Shown piece by piece: positions 27,998 to 36,495 of a stretch of DNA of 64,000 bases. Origin of the DNA: Bacteroidota bacterium (GTDB lineage Bacteria; Bacteroidota; Bacteroidia; Flavobacteriales; Weeksellaceae); contig JAEWYW010000039.1 of NCBI GenBank assembly GCA_023458535.1, forward strand, positions 1 through 64,000, in the 5' to 3' direction. A program made the position numbers and the translations under genes. The notes below the pieces were generated by a model that saw only the letters and a list, made by a program, of their open reading frames with translations, made no database searches and was not told where the DNA came from. How positions within the stretch are numbered: position 1 is the stretch's first letter; each line of letters starts with the position of its first letter.

Positions 27998-28426
27998 TTA
28001 CATGGATGAATCATTTGGAATTCTTGAAGCATCAAAAGTGTCATTACCAAATGCCAATACAGGGATAAATATAAATCCTAGGAAGAATAAAAGTATAGTA
28101 TAAAGCGGTGTTTCTTTTTTAAACCCTTTGGCTAGGTTATCATTAACCACCCATGAAGCATATAGATTTGCTATAGGAATAAAAAATAATATAATTAACC
28201 ACAAAGGCTTTTTTACCACTTGTAACAGTACAATTATATTGTAAATTGGGATGAAACCTGCCCAAGCATTTTCAACACCTGCCTTCTGAAAAATTTTGTA
28301 CATACAAAATCCATAAAATAAAAGAACAACGACATAGAAAATCATTATTCCAAATCCCATACCCGCCGCAGCAGCTGCTCCAGCACCATCGTACGACGCA
28401 TCGTACTGCAAAATAGTTAAGTTCAT
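27998..28426 (-). CDS. DUF5684-like multi-pass membrane protein
   Basis: A small inner-membrane protein. I place the start at 28426 (MNLTILQYDASYDGAG) because the longer frame to 28492 is A/T rich and without motif. Three hydrophobic helices are seen (about residues 27-45, 74-95 and 106-125). The block YKIFQKAGVENAWAGFIPIYNIIVLLQVVKKP and the FIPIANLYASWVVNDNLAKGF segment are the signature of the DUF5684/signal-peptidase-I-associated membrane family. Function unknown. It follows typA by about 120 bases with a terminator between, so it has its own promoter. Confidence 0.75.
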   Translation of the reverse strand: MNLTILQYDASYDGAGAAAAAGMGFGIMIFYVVVLLFYGFCMYKIFQKAGVENAWAGFIPIYNIIVLLQVVKKPLWLIILFFIPIANLYASWVVNDNLAKGFKKETPLYTILLFFLGFIFIPVLAFGNDTFDASRIPNDSSM

Positions 28427-28499
28427 AATTTGATATTTTTTGTGAATTATAAATTTATTAAATAAAATCATGAATACTTCCCATGTAACCAAAAGTTAA

Positions 28500-28529
28500 T
28501 AAAAAAAGCTCCAGAATATCTGGAGCTTC
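28500..28529 (-). terminator. Terminator after typA
   Basis: AAGCTCCAG/CTGGAGCTT stem with a short loop, followed on the minus strand by seven T. It closes the typA transcript and separates it from the membrane-protein gene. Confidence 0.9.
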
Positions 28530-28546
28530 AATATGATTTAGTTATT

Positions 28547-30355
28547 TTATTCAGCTTTTGCCATTCTCTCGGCACGCTTTCTATCTTCTTCTGAAAGAAT
28601 CTTCTTTCTCATTCTGATAAAGTTCGGCGTCACCTCAATCGCTTCGTCTGCTTGGATATATTCCATACACTCTTCCAATGAGAATAATATTTTAGGTGCA
28701 ACCCCAGTATCTTTATCTTTACCTGCAGCACGCATGTTGTTCAATTGTTTTGCTTCAACGATGTTTACAACCAAATCTCCAGGCTTGTTCTGCTCACCTA
28801 CAATCATACCTGTATAGATTTCCTCTCCTGGGTCAACGAAAAATTTACCTCTGTCCTGTAATTTATTGATAGAATATTCTGTAGCTGGACCAGTTGTTTT
28901 AGAAACCAAAACCCCATTATTTCTTCCAGGGATAGCTCCTTTAAACGGTTTATATTCTGTAAAACGGTGTGCCATAATCGCCTCCCCTGCAGTAGCTGTT
29001 AGCATTTGAGAACGCAATCCTATCAATCCTCTCGACGGAATCTCAAATTCCATGTGTTGCATTTCTCCTTTGGTTTCCATGATGTGAAGATCACCTTTTC
29101 TTTGTGTTGCAAGATCGATTACTCTAGAAGCATATTCTTCAGGAACATCTACCACTAAAGATTCATAAGGCTCACACTGTTCACCATCAATTTCTCTTAA
29201 GATAACTTGTGGCTGTCCGATAGTCATTTCATATCCTTCTCTTCTCATGGTTTCAATTAAAACCGATAAGTGAAGAATACCTCTACCAAAAACCAAGAAA
29301 GTATTGGCATCATCCGTCTGCTGAACTCTTAATGCCAGGTTTTTTTCTAATTCTTTTGTCAAACGCTCTTTCAAGTGGTTAGAAGTAACATATTTACCAT
29401 CTTTACCAAAGAAAGGTGAATTATTGATAGAGAACGTCATGTTCAAAGTAGGCTCATCAATAGCTGTTCTTTCTAATGGTTCAGGATTTTCAAGATCAAC
29501 AAAAGAGTCCCCAATTTGGAAGGCATCGAAACCAACTACAGCACAAATATCTCCAGCTTTTACCTCAGTTACTTTTTTCTTTCCAAGACCTTCGAATACA
29601 TATAGTTCCTTTACTTTACCTTTTACAATCTTGCCACCATCTTGGGCCAGGCCTACCCATTGATTTTCAGCAATCGATCCTCTTGTTACTTTTCCAATAG
29701 CAATTCTTCCAAGGAAAGAAGAATAATCTAACGAAGTAATTTGCATCTGTAAATTTCCTTCTTCTGTTTTAGGTTCAGGTACATATTGTAAAATACCATC
29801 AAGAATTGGTAAAATGCTGTCTGTAGGCTCCAATGATGTGTTGAACCATCCTTGCTTAGACGAACCGTAGAAAGTTGGGAAATCCAACTGTTCTTCTGTA
29901 GCATCTAAAGCGAAGAATAAATCGAAAACTTTATCATGAACTTCATCAGGTCGGCAGTTTTCTTTATCTACTTTGTTGATGACAACAATAGGTTTTAAAC
30001 CAAGTTCTAATGCTTTTTGAAGCACGAATCTCGTTTGAGGCATTGGTCCTTCGAAAGCATCCACTAACAAAATTACCCCATCAGCCATTTTCAAAACACG
30101 CTCTACTTCACCACCAAAGTCGGCGTGACCAGGCGTATCGATTACGTTGATTTTGGTGTCTTTGTAAGTAACAGAGATATTTTTAGATAAAATGGTGATT
30201 CCTCTTTCTCTTTCAAGATCGTTGTTATCCATAATCAACTCTCCAGATTCCTGATTGTCTCTAAAGATGTTGGTAGCATGGATAATTTTGTCCACCAAAG
30301 TAGTTTTACCATGGTCAACGTGAGCGATAATCGCAATATTACGAATGTTTTGCAT
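28547..30355 (-). CDS. typA: Ribosome-associated GTPase TypA/BipA
   Basis: Translational GTPase that binds the ribosome and aids growth at low temperature and under stress. N-terminal GTPase domain: G1 IAHVDHGKTTLVDKI, switch I RERGITILSKN, G3 DTPGHADFGGEV, G4 NKVDKENCRPDEV and G5 GSSKQGW. These are followed by EF-Tu-like domain 2, two EF-G-like domains III/V (IGQPQVILREIDGEQCEPYE, ASRVIDLATQRKGDLHIME) and the TypA-specific C-terminal domain (PGEEIYTGMIVGEQNKPGDLVVNIVEAKQLNN). 602 residues, full length. Monocistronic. Confidence 0.97.
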   Translation of the reverse strand: MQNIRNIAIIAHVDHGKTTLVDKIIHATNIFRDNQESGELIMDNNDLERERGITILSKNISVTYKDTKINVIDTPGHADFGGEVERVLKMADGVILLVDAFEGPMPQTRFVLQKALELGLKPIVVINKVDKENCRPDEVHDKVFDLFFALDATEEQLDFPTFYGSSKQGWFNTSLEPTDSILPILDGILQYVPEPKTEEGNLQMQITSLDYSSFLGRIAIGKVTRGSIAENQWVGLAQDGGKIVKGKVKELYVFEGLGKKKVTEVKAGDICAVVGFDAFQIGDSFVDLENPEPLERTAIDEPTLNMTFSINNSPFFGKDGKYVTSNHLKERLTKELEKNLALRVQQTDDANTFLVFGRGILHLSVLIETMRREGYEMTIGQPQVILREIDGEQCEPYESLVVDVPEEYASRVIDLATQRKGDLHIMETKGEMQHMEFEIPSRGLIGLRSQMLTATAGEAIMAHRFTEYKPFKGAIPGRNNGVLVSKTTGPATEYSINKLQDRGKFFVDPGEEIYTGMIVGEQNKPGDLVVNIVEAKQLNNMRAAGKDKDTGVAPKILFSLEECMEYIQADEAIEVTPNFIRMRKKILSEEDRKRAERMAKAE

Positions 30356-30460
30356 ATAAGATTTTTACGGGCGCAAAATTACGGATTTTTATCGAAAAAA
30401 CATTTTATTATATAAATAATTAACATTTTGATAATAGAAAAACAATACATTACTTTTAAA

Positions 30461-30733
30461 CTAACGTTTCCAATAGAACAGTATTGCAATCTGCAAAACA
30501 ATAATAATAGATATTTTAACGATAAAACTTTTCTTAGCTATTTTATGTCTAAAAATCAACATTCCTAAAACGGATCCTACACTACCACCTAACATTGATA
30601 CACTAAGTAAAACTGATTCTGGAATGCGCCGCAGATGCTTGTTCGCCAATAGCTTATCATAACTAAAAAGCACGAATGCTACAACATTTAACATTAGCAA
30701 TATGAATTCAAGTAAATTATATATAAAAATCAT
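30461..30733 (-). CDS. DUF1294 membrane protein
   Basis: A 90-residue membrane protein with about three hydrophobic helices. The motif YDKLLANKHLRRIPESVLLSVSMLGGSVGSVLGMLIFRHKIAKKSF is the DUF1294 signature (Y-D-K...R-I-P-E...L-L...L-G-G-x-x-G...F-R-H-K-T-x-K-x-x-F). Function unknown. It lies 105 bases upstream of typA on the same strand and is followed by a gene-poor stretch on its other side. Confidence 0.88.
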   Translation of the reverse strand: MIFIYNLLEFILLMLNVVAFVLFSYDKLLANKHLRRIPESVLLSVSMLGGSVGSVLGMLIFRHKIAKKSFIVKISIIIVLQIAILFYWKR

Positions 30734-31288
30734 AAATAATTATATTTCAATTTATTATAAATTTTATTTAAATTAAATTTAACATTAAAAGATATCATAA
30801 TTCACTTTTAGACCACAGCTGTGCTAATTTACAAATTAAATACAAGGCTTTTGCCTAATCAGATAAAATACCAATATTACATTAGCTGTTACGATGAGAT
30901 TTTGGAAGAGATGTAAAATATAGACTTTAAACAATCTAAACCTCAAAAACATATTAAAGTAATCTCCGCAATACCAATCAAAGAGTCCAATTGCGATTTG
31001 TTGCATTTAAAAAACGTTTTTAAGGCTATTAAAAGATATTTTCTACAAAAGTCACGTTGTTACTACAAACGACAAAGAAATGGAAAATTTGAAGCTAATG
31101 ATAGGCAAATATAATATGCTAGAAGTTTATGAAATGGAGTTTCAAAACAAAACATCCAATGCTCAAAAACATTCCAAACAATTTAAGCACATCCAAATGG
31201 GCTTATTTATCGACGAATGACACCCATGAAATATGAAAATAACAGTGTTCATCGCAGATGCTCTAGGAATTTTGTATTTGATAAAATG
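30734..31288. other. Gene-poor region with a possible decayed reading frame
   Basis: About 550 bases without a plausible intact gene. On the plus strand from about 30,880 to 31,220 two frames read well in succession: first a stretch ending ...KNVFKAIKRYFLQKS, then, after a +1-type shift near 31,055, a stretch beginning HVVTTNDKEMENLKLMIGKY and ending MGLFIDE. Internal stops also occur before the first stretch. The two pieces look like one protein interrupted by a frameshift, so a decayed gene is likely, but I cannot name the family. No promoter or terminator of note otherwise. Confidence 0.4.
30880..31220 (+). pseudogene. Possible frameshifted remnant of an unknown protein
   Basis: Two consecutive open stretches in different plus frames (about 30,920-31,055 and 31,055-31,220) encode Lys-rich, helix-like text (KHIKVISAIPIKESN, KVFKAIKRYFLQK, DKEMENLKLMIGKYNMLEVYEME). 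The break occurs in one place and both halves have similar composition, which suggests a single ancestral frame with a small indel. No start codon or ribosome-binding context is convincing. Treated as a fossil with low confidence. Confidence 0.3.
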
Positions 31289-31321
31289 AAAAAACTCTTA
31301 CATTGATGTAAGAGTTTTTTT
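31289..31321 (-). terminator. Terminator after tRNA-Arg
   Basis: AAAAAACTCTTAC/GTAAGAGTTTTTT near-perfect stem with a short loop; lies immediately beyond the 3' end of the tRNA on the minus strand, with a T-run. Confidence 0.9.
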
Positions 31322-31322
31322 G

Positions 31323-31394
31323 TGACCGCAGAGGGATTCGAACCCCCACTGTCGGAGCCGAAATCCGAAGTTCTATCCATTAAACTATGCAGCC
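31323..31394 (-). tRNA. tRNA-Arg (anticodon TCG)
   Basis: Cloverleaf read by hand on the minus strand: 7-bp acceptor GGCTGCA/TGCGGTC with two G-T-type pairs, D arm GTTT/GAAC, anticodon stem TCGGA/TCCGA with loop TTTCGGC and anticodon TCG (reads CGA), T arm GGGGG/CCCTC with loop TTCGAAC. Discriminator A; CCA not encoded. It starts 28 bases after the stop of the outer-membrane protein gene, so it may be transcribed with that gene. Confidence 0.93.
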
Positions 31395-31422
31395 GAAGTC
31401 ATGTCAGGAAAACAATCTCTTT

Positions 31423-33207
31423 CTAGAAAGTGATTTTAACACCACCTAAAATCTGTGGCCCTAAAACCTTATACCCTTTGAAAGTCTGGTATTTAGCACC
31501 AATAAGATTATTTCCGAGCGCAAAAATACTGAAATTTTTGTGAATTTTGTATTCAGCTGATAAATTTAAATCGGCATACCCACCAACTTTATCATCGGTA
31601 TTTTCCTGAGTTTGATAGCTTAAACCAATAGGTACGCTTGGATCAGCAACTGCTGCAAATTGGTAAGAATTGGTGGTTCTGTCTGTTAAAAAGAAACCCT
31701 TAAAGCCAAGCATTAATTTTTTCTCCAACATACTGTACTTTGCTCCAATACTGGCATTCACCAAAGGTTTATTATAGATGTTTTTCTGATTGTTCAAATC
31801 GTATTTTGTGAAATTTATTCCAGCATCCACCACTAAATTTTCCAATGGGAAATACTGAATACTTGCTTTTACGTCACTTACATTTCCATCATCGTAGATT
31901 GCCGAAAATGTGTTGGCATAATCGTATGGAGAACGGTTAAGTGAATAAAAATTATCAAAAAGCGGATTAGCCTTGAAGAACATAATGTCTCTCATTTTAG
32001 CATATCCTGCAGAGATATCGTATTTCACCATCTCATCAATATCACCACGGAGACCAAAGTAGACATGATATTTTGTTTGAGTCGGTTTTAAAAACTGATC
32101 TGAAACTGCATAAGGATTTTCTGCTAATAGACTTGAATAGGTATTCATTTTTAAACCACCGTCAACTCCACCATAGAATTTAAAACCATTTCCTGCCGCA
32201 ACTTGAATCTCTGCTTTGGGAAACCAGTAAGATTTAGAGGTTTTTGTTTCGGCATCTGCCAACCATTCAAAATCATGCTTTGAATTTAAAAACGAAAATC
32301 CAGAACCTATCATAAGGTATGATTCTCCTTTTCTAAAGGTTAATTTCGGACTTAAATCGATATTTAAAAAACTTGATTCGTTTTTGTTAAGCAAATCGAA
32401 TTTGGTATTGATACCTTCTACACCTACACCTAAATCTGCATTCAAACTAAAACCTAATTTGGCCAAATCTATACCATGTTTTGATAAATTCACCAAAGCC
32501 GAAGCCTGAGCCTCTTTAGCATCAAAGTTATCCCTTAAAAACGAAGATTTTACACGAACATCGTTTAAAATTTCATTTAAATAAAAATCATAATATCCAT
32601 TGACATTAAGTGTTCCTACATTCTGTTTCAAATCCGTATCAGCTTCTGGTTGTAGAGCGTAAATTCCATAATAATTATAGTCGCTTCTACCAAAGTCGGC
32701 CGATGCATTAAATTTACCTTTTTCTCCATAAGAATTAAGATATGCTCCCAATTTCAAATCACTTTGTTTTGAACTCCAATCATACTCCTTTTTTAGTCCA
32801 CTAGTGGAAAGAAAATGAACATCAGCACCTACTTCAAGTTTATTTTCTAAAGTTTTAGAAATATTACCATCCATCAAAAATCTACCATAGTTTCCGCCAC
32901 CTATCTGGAAATAGTTGTTCTGTTGATTTCCATCAAACTTAGGAGCAACATCTTCGCCTTGAATGGTAGAAGTTTTGAAGTCAGATACTGCTGGAACATC
33001 CGTAATGGTATATTTCACCGGATTTTGCGATTTTTCCTCAGGCGGATAATTTTTAATGGTTTCTACAGAAGTTTTCTTTTTTTCAATTTTCTTCACTTCC
33101 GGTTCTCTTTTCTTATCTAAAATCAGTTTCTCTTCTTTAATCTGAGAAAATGCAACCTGAGAAAACCCCAAGAAAAGTATGGATAATATTTGAATTTTTC
33201 TGTTCAT
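31423..33207 (-). CDS. Outer-membrane beta-barrel protein (TonB-receptor-like barrel without plug)
   Basis: A 594-residue exported protein with signal peptide (residues 1-21, ending FSQ), a charged linker rich in Lys/Glu (about 22-60), and then a barrel made of many alternating amphipathic strands with Tyr/Phe at strand ends (KLEVGADVHFLSTSG, LKLGAYLNSYGEKG, ALYGLRGDIDEMV-like). It ends in NLIGAKYQTFKGYKVLGPQILGGVKITF, the terminal Phe being typical of outer-membrane insertion. No plug or TonB-box region is present, so it is a barrel only. It follows the large TPR gene (81-base gap, same strand) and probably forms a unit with it. Confidence 0.75.
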   Translation of the reverse strand: MNRKIQILSILFLGFSQVAFSQIKEEKLILDKKREPEVKKIEKKKTSVETIKNYPPEEKSQNPVKYTITDVPAVSDFKTSTIQGEDVAPKFDGNQQNNYFQIGGGNYGRFLMDGNISKTLENKLEVGADVHFLSTSGLKKEYDWSSKQSDLKLGAYLNSYGEKGKFNASADFGRSDYNYYGIYALQPEADTDLKQNVGTLNVNGYYDFYLNEILNDVRVKSSFLRDNFDAKEAQASALVNLSKHGIDLAKLGFSLNADLGVGVEGINTKFDLLNKNESSFLNIDLSPKLTFRKGESYLMIGSGFSFLNSKHDFEWLADAETKTSKSYWFPKAEIQVAAGNGFKFYGGVDGGLKMNTYSSLLAENPYAVSDQFLKPTQTKYHVYFGLRGDIDEMVKYDISAGYAKMRDIMFFKANPLFDNFYSLNRSPYDYANTFSAIYDDGNVSDVKASIQYFPLENLVVDAGINFTKYDLNNQKNIYNKPLVNASIGAKYSMLEKKLMLGFKGFFLTDRTTNSYQFAAVADPSVPIGLSYQTQENTDDKVGGYADLNLSAEYKIHKNFSIFALGNNLIGAKYQTFKGYKVLGPQILGGVKITF

Positions 33208-33288
33208 TATATCATTATGTATTTATACATTAATGTAAACAATGTCAATGTTTTACAAAATTTATTTACAGCAATGCGTTACTAGGTT

Positions 33289-36246
33289 TTACTTTTTAAT
33301 TTGTTTTTTAACTTCTTTAGCTTCGCTCACAATTTCAGGGAAATCCTGATAGTTGGCAATAATCTGATCGCAGGTGTAACTCGCTTGGTAATTATCCTTT
33401 AAGCCCAGATAATTTTTTGCCATCAACACCAATGCCTTTGCTCCCCAATAATCTTCAGAGGCATAATTATTTGCAATTTTGAAGATGGTTTCATTAGAGG
33501 CTTTATAAGATTTTGCTTTATTTTGATACCATGCTTTTGCATACAAAGATTCTGCGGCAACTTCTGAGTTGGATGATTTTTCCAACGCCGTGTAAGCAGC
33601 TTGAGCATCTTTATCTTTACCAGCATTCATCAAACTTCTCGCTTTAATAACTTTCGCAGTTTCAATGACGGAAGCTGAATTTTTTGTATTTGCGATAACA
33701 GCGTCTGCTAATTTTTCCGCCTGGTTAAAATTCTTCTCATCTGCGTAAATCTTCATCAACTCCACATTTGCGAAGTTTCTAATGTTTACATTAGACGAAT
33801 TACGAAGACTGTCCAAATATTTCTTAGCTTCAGCGTTATTGTTCTGAGCAAGATAGATCTGAACAATTCTCGTTTGAGCGTCGTCCTGATAATCATTCGG
33901 AATATCCGCAATACTTTGCAATGTCAACAATGCTTTTGTAGAATTTTTTGTCTGATAATAACTTTCCCCTAACTCATATTGAGCCTGATAAAGTCCTTCA
34001 CCAGTAGGATTCTGAGAGATGTACTTTTCATAATACGAAATAGCATTTTTATAATCTTTTTTAGCAAAATATTGCTTAGCAGTGGTAAGATTAATTTCAT
34101 CAATTTCCTTTGCGTCCACATTTACACCAAGATTTTTCGCAAAATTCTCGTATCCTGCTGTGTCACCATTTTTGGTAAAGATTGGTCTTGCAGCCTGCAC
34201 TATTTTTTGTGCGTATGGTGTATTTTTGTACTGATTCCCAAGTGTTTGAAGCTCAGATAATGCTTTATCGTTTTGATTTTGATCAATATAATTTTGTGCT
34301 CTATAAATGGATGCACTGGCTACCAAATCTTTATCTGAAGAGTTTTTCACAACCCTTGAAAAGTAATCGTTTGAATTTCCGTAATCATCTTGTGAGGCAT
34401 AAGCCACACCAATCTCATATTCTGCGTCGTCTCTGTATTCCGAATTTGGATATTTTGATATTAATGATTTTAAGGCAGATATTTTCCCCGAAACATCACC
34501 TTTAAAACCTAAAGCCATGCCTTTTTGGAATTCTGTGTAATCGGTAGCATCAGTATTCTTATCATAAATATCGATGGCTTCACCTAACTGGTTATTGGCA
34601 TAATAAACATCCGCCAAACGAAGCTCAGCATCGTTTTTAAATTCGGTTTTCGGATTTTTTAAATATTCTTTGAAATATTTTTCAGCCTGATCAAATTTTT
34701 TAGATTTAAAGTAAGCATATCCCAAATCATAACTCAGCTGTTGCTTTTCGGGAAATGATTTATCCAGTAACTTTTCGTATCTCACAATAGCAGAAGGGTA
34801 ATTTCCTTTCTGATAATATACTTGAGATAACCAATATAAAGCTCTGTTATTAAATTCTTTATCTATATCAAACTCTAAACTCCTTAAAAAATATTTCTCA
34901 GCATCATCGAGGTTTCCTTTGTTAAATTCTTCCGTTCCCAAAAGAAAAGAAACAGCCTGATCTATCTTGTCTGTTTCTGGTGTTGAATTGGGCAATTTAT
35001 CTATCGCATCCAGCGTTCCTTTGTAATCTCCCGAATACAAATACGATTTCACCAACAAAGATTTCATTTCTGCATCCTGTTCGGTATTTCCTGCTATATA
35101 GTCTTGAATAACTGAGGTTGGATTTTCGAAAGGATTTCCAATATCATAACTTAATTTGGCGTACTGTTGATGCGCCAATTTTTTCACTTTCTTGTCATAA
35201 TCCATTTGATAGGCAGATCTGAATGCCGAGAGTGCTTCCTGTTTTTTATCAACCGACAAATATGCATTTCCTAATTGATAATACGCATTCTGCGCTAACG
35301 CTGAATTGGAATTAATCAACTGATTGTAATAAGAAACTGCTTCATCATATTTTTTCAGCTGTGCTGCCACAAAACCCATCTCGTACAAATCGCTTTCCGA
35401 AGGATTCTGCTGCACAGTTAAATAATCTTTTAGATGAGGATATGCGGATGCGTAATCCTTTTTCATAAAGTAACTTTCGCCAATAATCTTATGAACTTCT
35501 GCTTTATACGCATCTGAAACATCGGTGTTCAACAAAGCATTCCCTTCAGCTATTGCTTGATCGTAGTCTTTGTTATTGAAGTACATTTGGACGTAATAAG
35601 GACGAACTAATTTCCCAAACTTTTCTTCATTCTTAACAGAATCAAAATATTGAAATGCCTTATCATTTTGTTGGTTAGCATAATACAAATGCCCCAACAT
35701 ATAAGCTACATCACCTTTTTCAGATTGGTCGGCACTTTTATACGCTTCTTCCAAAGCATCAATGGCACCTTTAGAATCGCCCATCATGAATTTTGCATAT
35801 CCCAATTTCAGAATATACTCTGTATTTTCTGATTTTGAAAGTTGGTATTGATTTACTTTTTTAAGTGTTTCTAAAGCCTTTGAAAAATCTTTCTTAGCCA
35901 AATAATAATCTGCAAGAGGCAAATTAGCCTGCGCAAAATATGCAGAATTGGGATATTCTTTCATAAAAGCGGTTAAACCTTCCTCTGCATGATTCTTCTG
36001 AAGGATAACACCTATAACGTTATCAAAAAATTGTGCGGCCTCTTTCTTAGATTTAGATAGATTCTGATTGTAGAAATACTGGCGCGCATACTCGTACTGC
36101 GATGCATTGAAAACCTTAGTTTGGTATAAATTCTCCGCCAGGTTGAAACGGTAGTCTTCTTTTTGATTAAAATACTGAGACTGTTGAGCTTCCGACAAAC
36201 CGAAGTATAATACAGCCGCTGCTAAGATAATTTTCTTTGATTTCAT
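33289..36246 (-). CDS. Large tetratricopeptide-repeat protein, exported
   Basis: Start set at 36246 (MKSKKIILAAAVLYFGLSEAQ), a clean signal peptide; the longer frame to 36360 has an unlikely N-terminus. The mature protein (about 960 residues) is almost entirely tetratricopeptide-like helical repeats, with typical blocks such as AYYQLGNAYLSVDKKQEALSAF, ALYWLSQVYYQKGNYPSAIVRYEKLL and GLYQAQYELGESYYQTKNSTKALLTL. Probably a periplasmic scaffold at the cell envelope. Gene order (TPR upstream, barrel protein downstream, 81-base gap) implies the two work together. Confidence 0.88.
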   Translation of the reverse strand: MKSKKIILAAAVLYFGLSEAQQSQYFNQKEDYRFNLAENLYQTKVFNASQYEYARQYFYNQNLSKSKKEAAQFFDNVIGVILQKNHAEEGLTAFMKEYPNSAYFAQANLPLADYYLAKKDFSKALETLKKVNQYQLSKSENTEYILKLGYAKFMMGDSKGAIDALEEAYKSADQSEKGDVAYMLGHLYYANQQNDKAFQYFDSVKNEEKFGKLVRPYYVQMYFNNKDYDQAIAEGNALLNTDVSDAYKAEVHKIIGESYFMKKDYASAYPHLKDYLTVQQNPSESDLYEMGFVAAQLKKYDEAVSYYNQLINSNSALAQNAYYQLGNAYLSVDKKQEALSAFRSAYQMDYDKKVKKLAHQQYAKLSYDIGNPFENPTSVIQDYIAGNTEQDAEMKSLLVKSYLYSGDYKGTLDAIDKLPNSTPETDKIDQAVSFLLGTEEFNKGNLDDAEKYFLRSLEFDIDKEFNNRALYWLSQVYYQKGNYPSAIVRYEKLLDKSFPEKQQLSYDLGYAYFKSKKFDQAEKYFKEYLKNPKTEFKNDAELRLADVYYANNQLGEAIDIYDKNTDATDYTEFQKGMALGFKGDVSGKISALKSLISKYPNSEYRDDAEYEIGVAYASQDDYGNSNDYFSRVVKNSSDKDLVASASIYRAQNYIDQNQNDKALSELQTLGNQYKNTPYAQKIVQAARPIFTKNGDTAGYENFAKNLGVNVDAKEIDEINLTTAKQYFAKKDYKNAISYYEKYISQNPTGEGLYQAQYELGESYYQTKNSTKALLTLQSIADIPNDYQDDAQTRIVQIYLAQNNNAEAKKYLDSLRNSSNVNIRNFANVELMKIYADEKNFNQAEKLADAVIANTKNSASVIETAKVIKARSLMNAGKDKDAQAAYTALEKSSNSEVAAESLYAKAWYQNKAKSYKASNETIFKIANNYASEDYWGAKALVLMAKNYLGLKDNYQASYTCDQIIANYQDFPEIVSEAKEVKKQIKK

Positions 36247-36460
36247 TGAATGAACAAATTTTGAAATTTCGCCAATATTTTCATGGATTTCGGTATGCTT
36301 TGCACTTAATTTTATCCACAAATTACCAACGAAATTATTGAAAATATATTGTACTAGCAAGAGGTTTTGACATAATGTTAATATGTGGATTATTTTTTAA
36401 GACTTCTTAACTTTTGTTATAATAAATTTAGATTTTGGAGCGTTGTAAAGCTGAAATCAT

Positions 36461-36468
36461 TACATTTG
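36461..36468 (+). promoter_or_regulatory. Putative -7 element for the amino acid permease gene
   Basis: TACATTTG matches TAnnTTTG, 27 bases before the ATG. A TTTG at 36434-36437 lies 23 bases upstream and could be the -33 element. Confidence 0.55.
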
Positions 36469-36495
36469 TTTTAACTAAATTTAATATACAACTTA

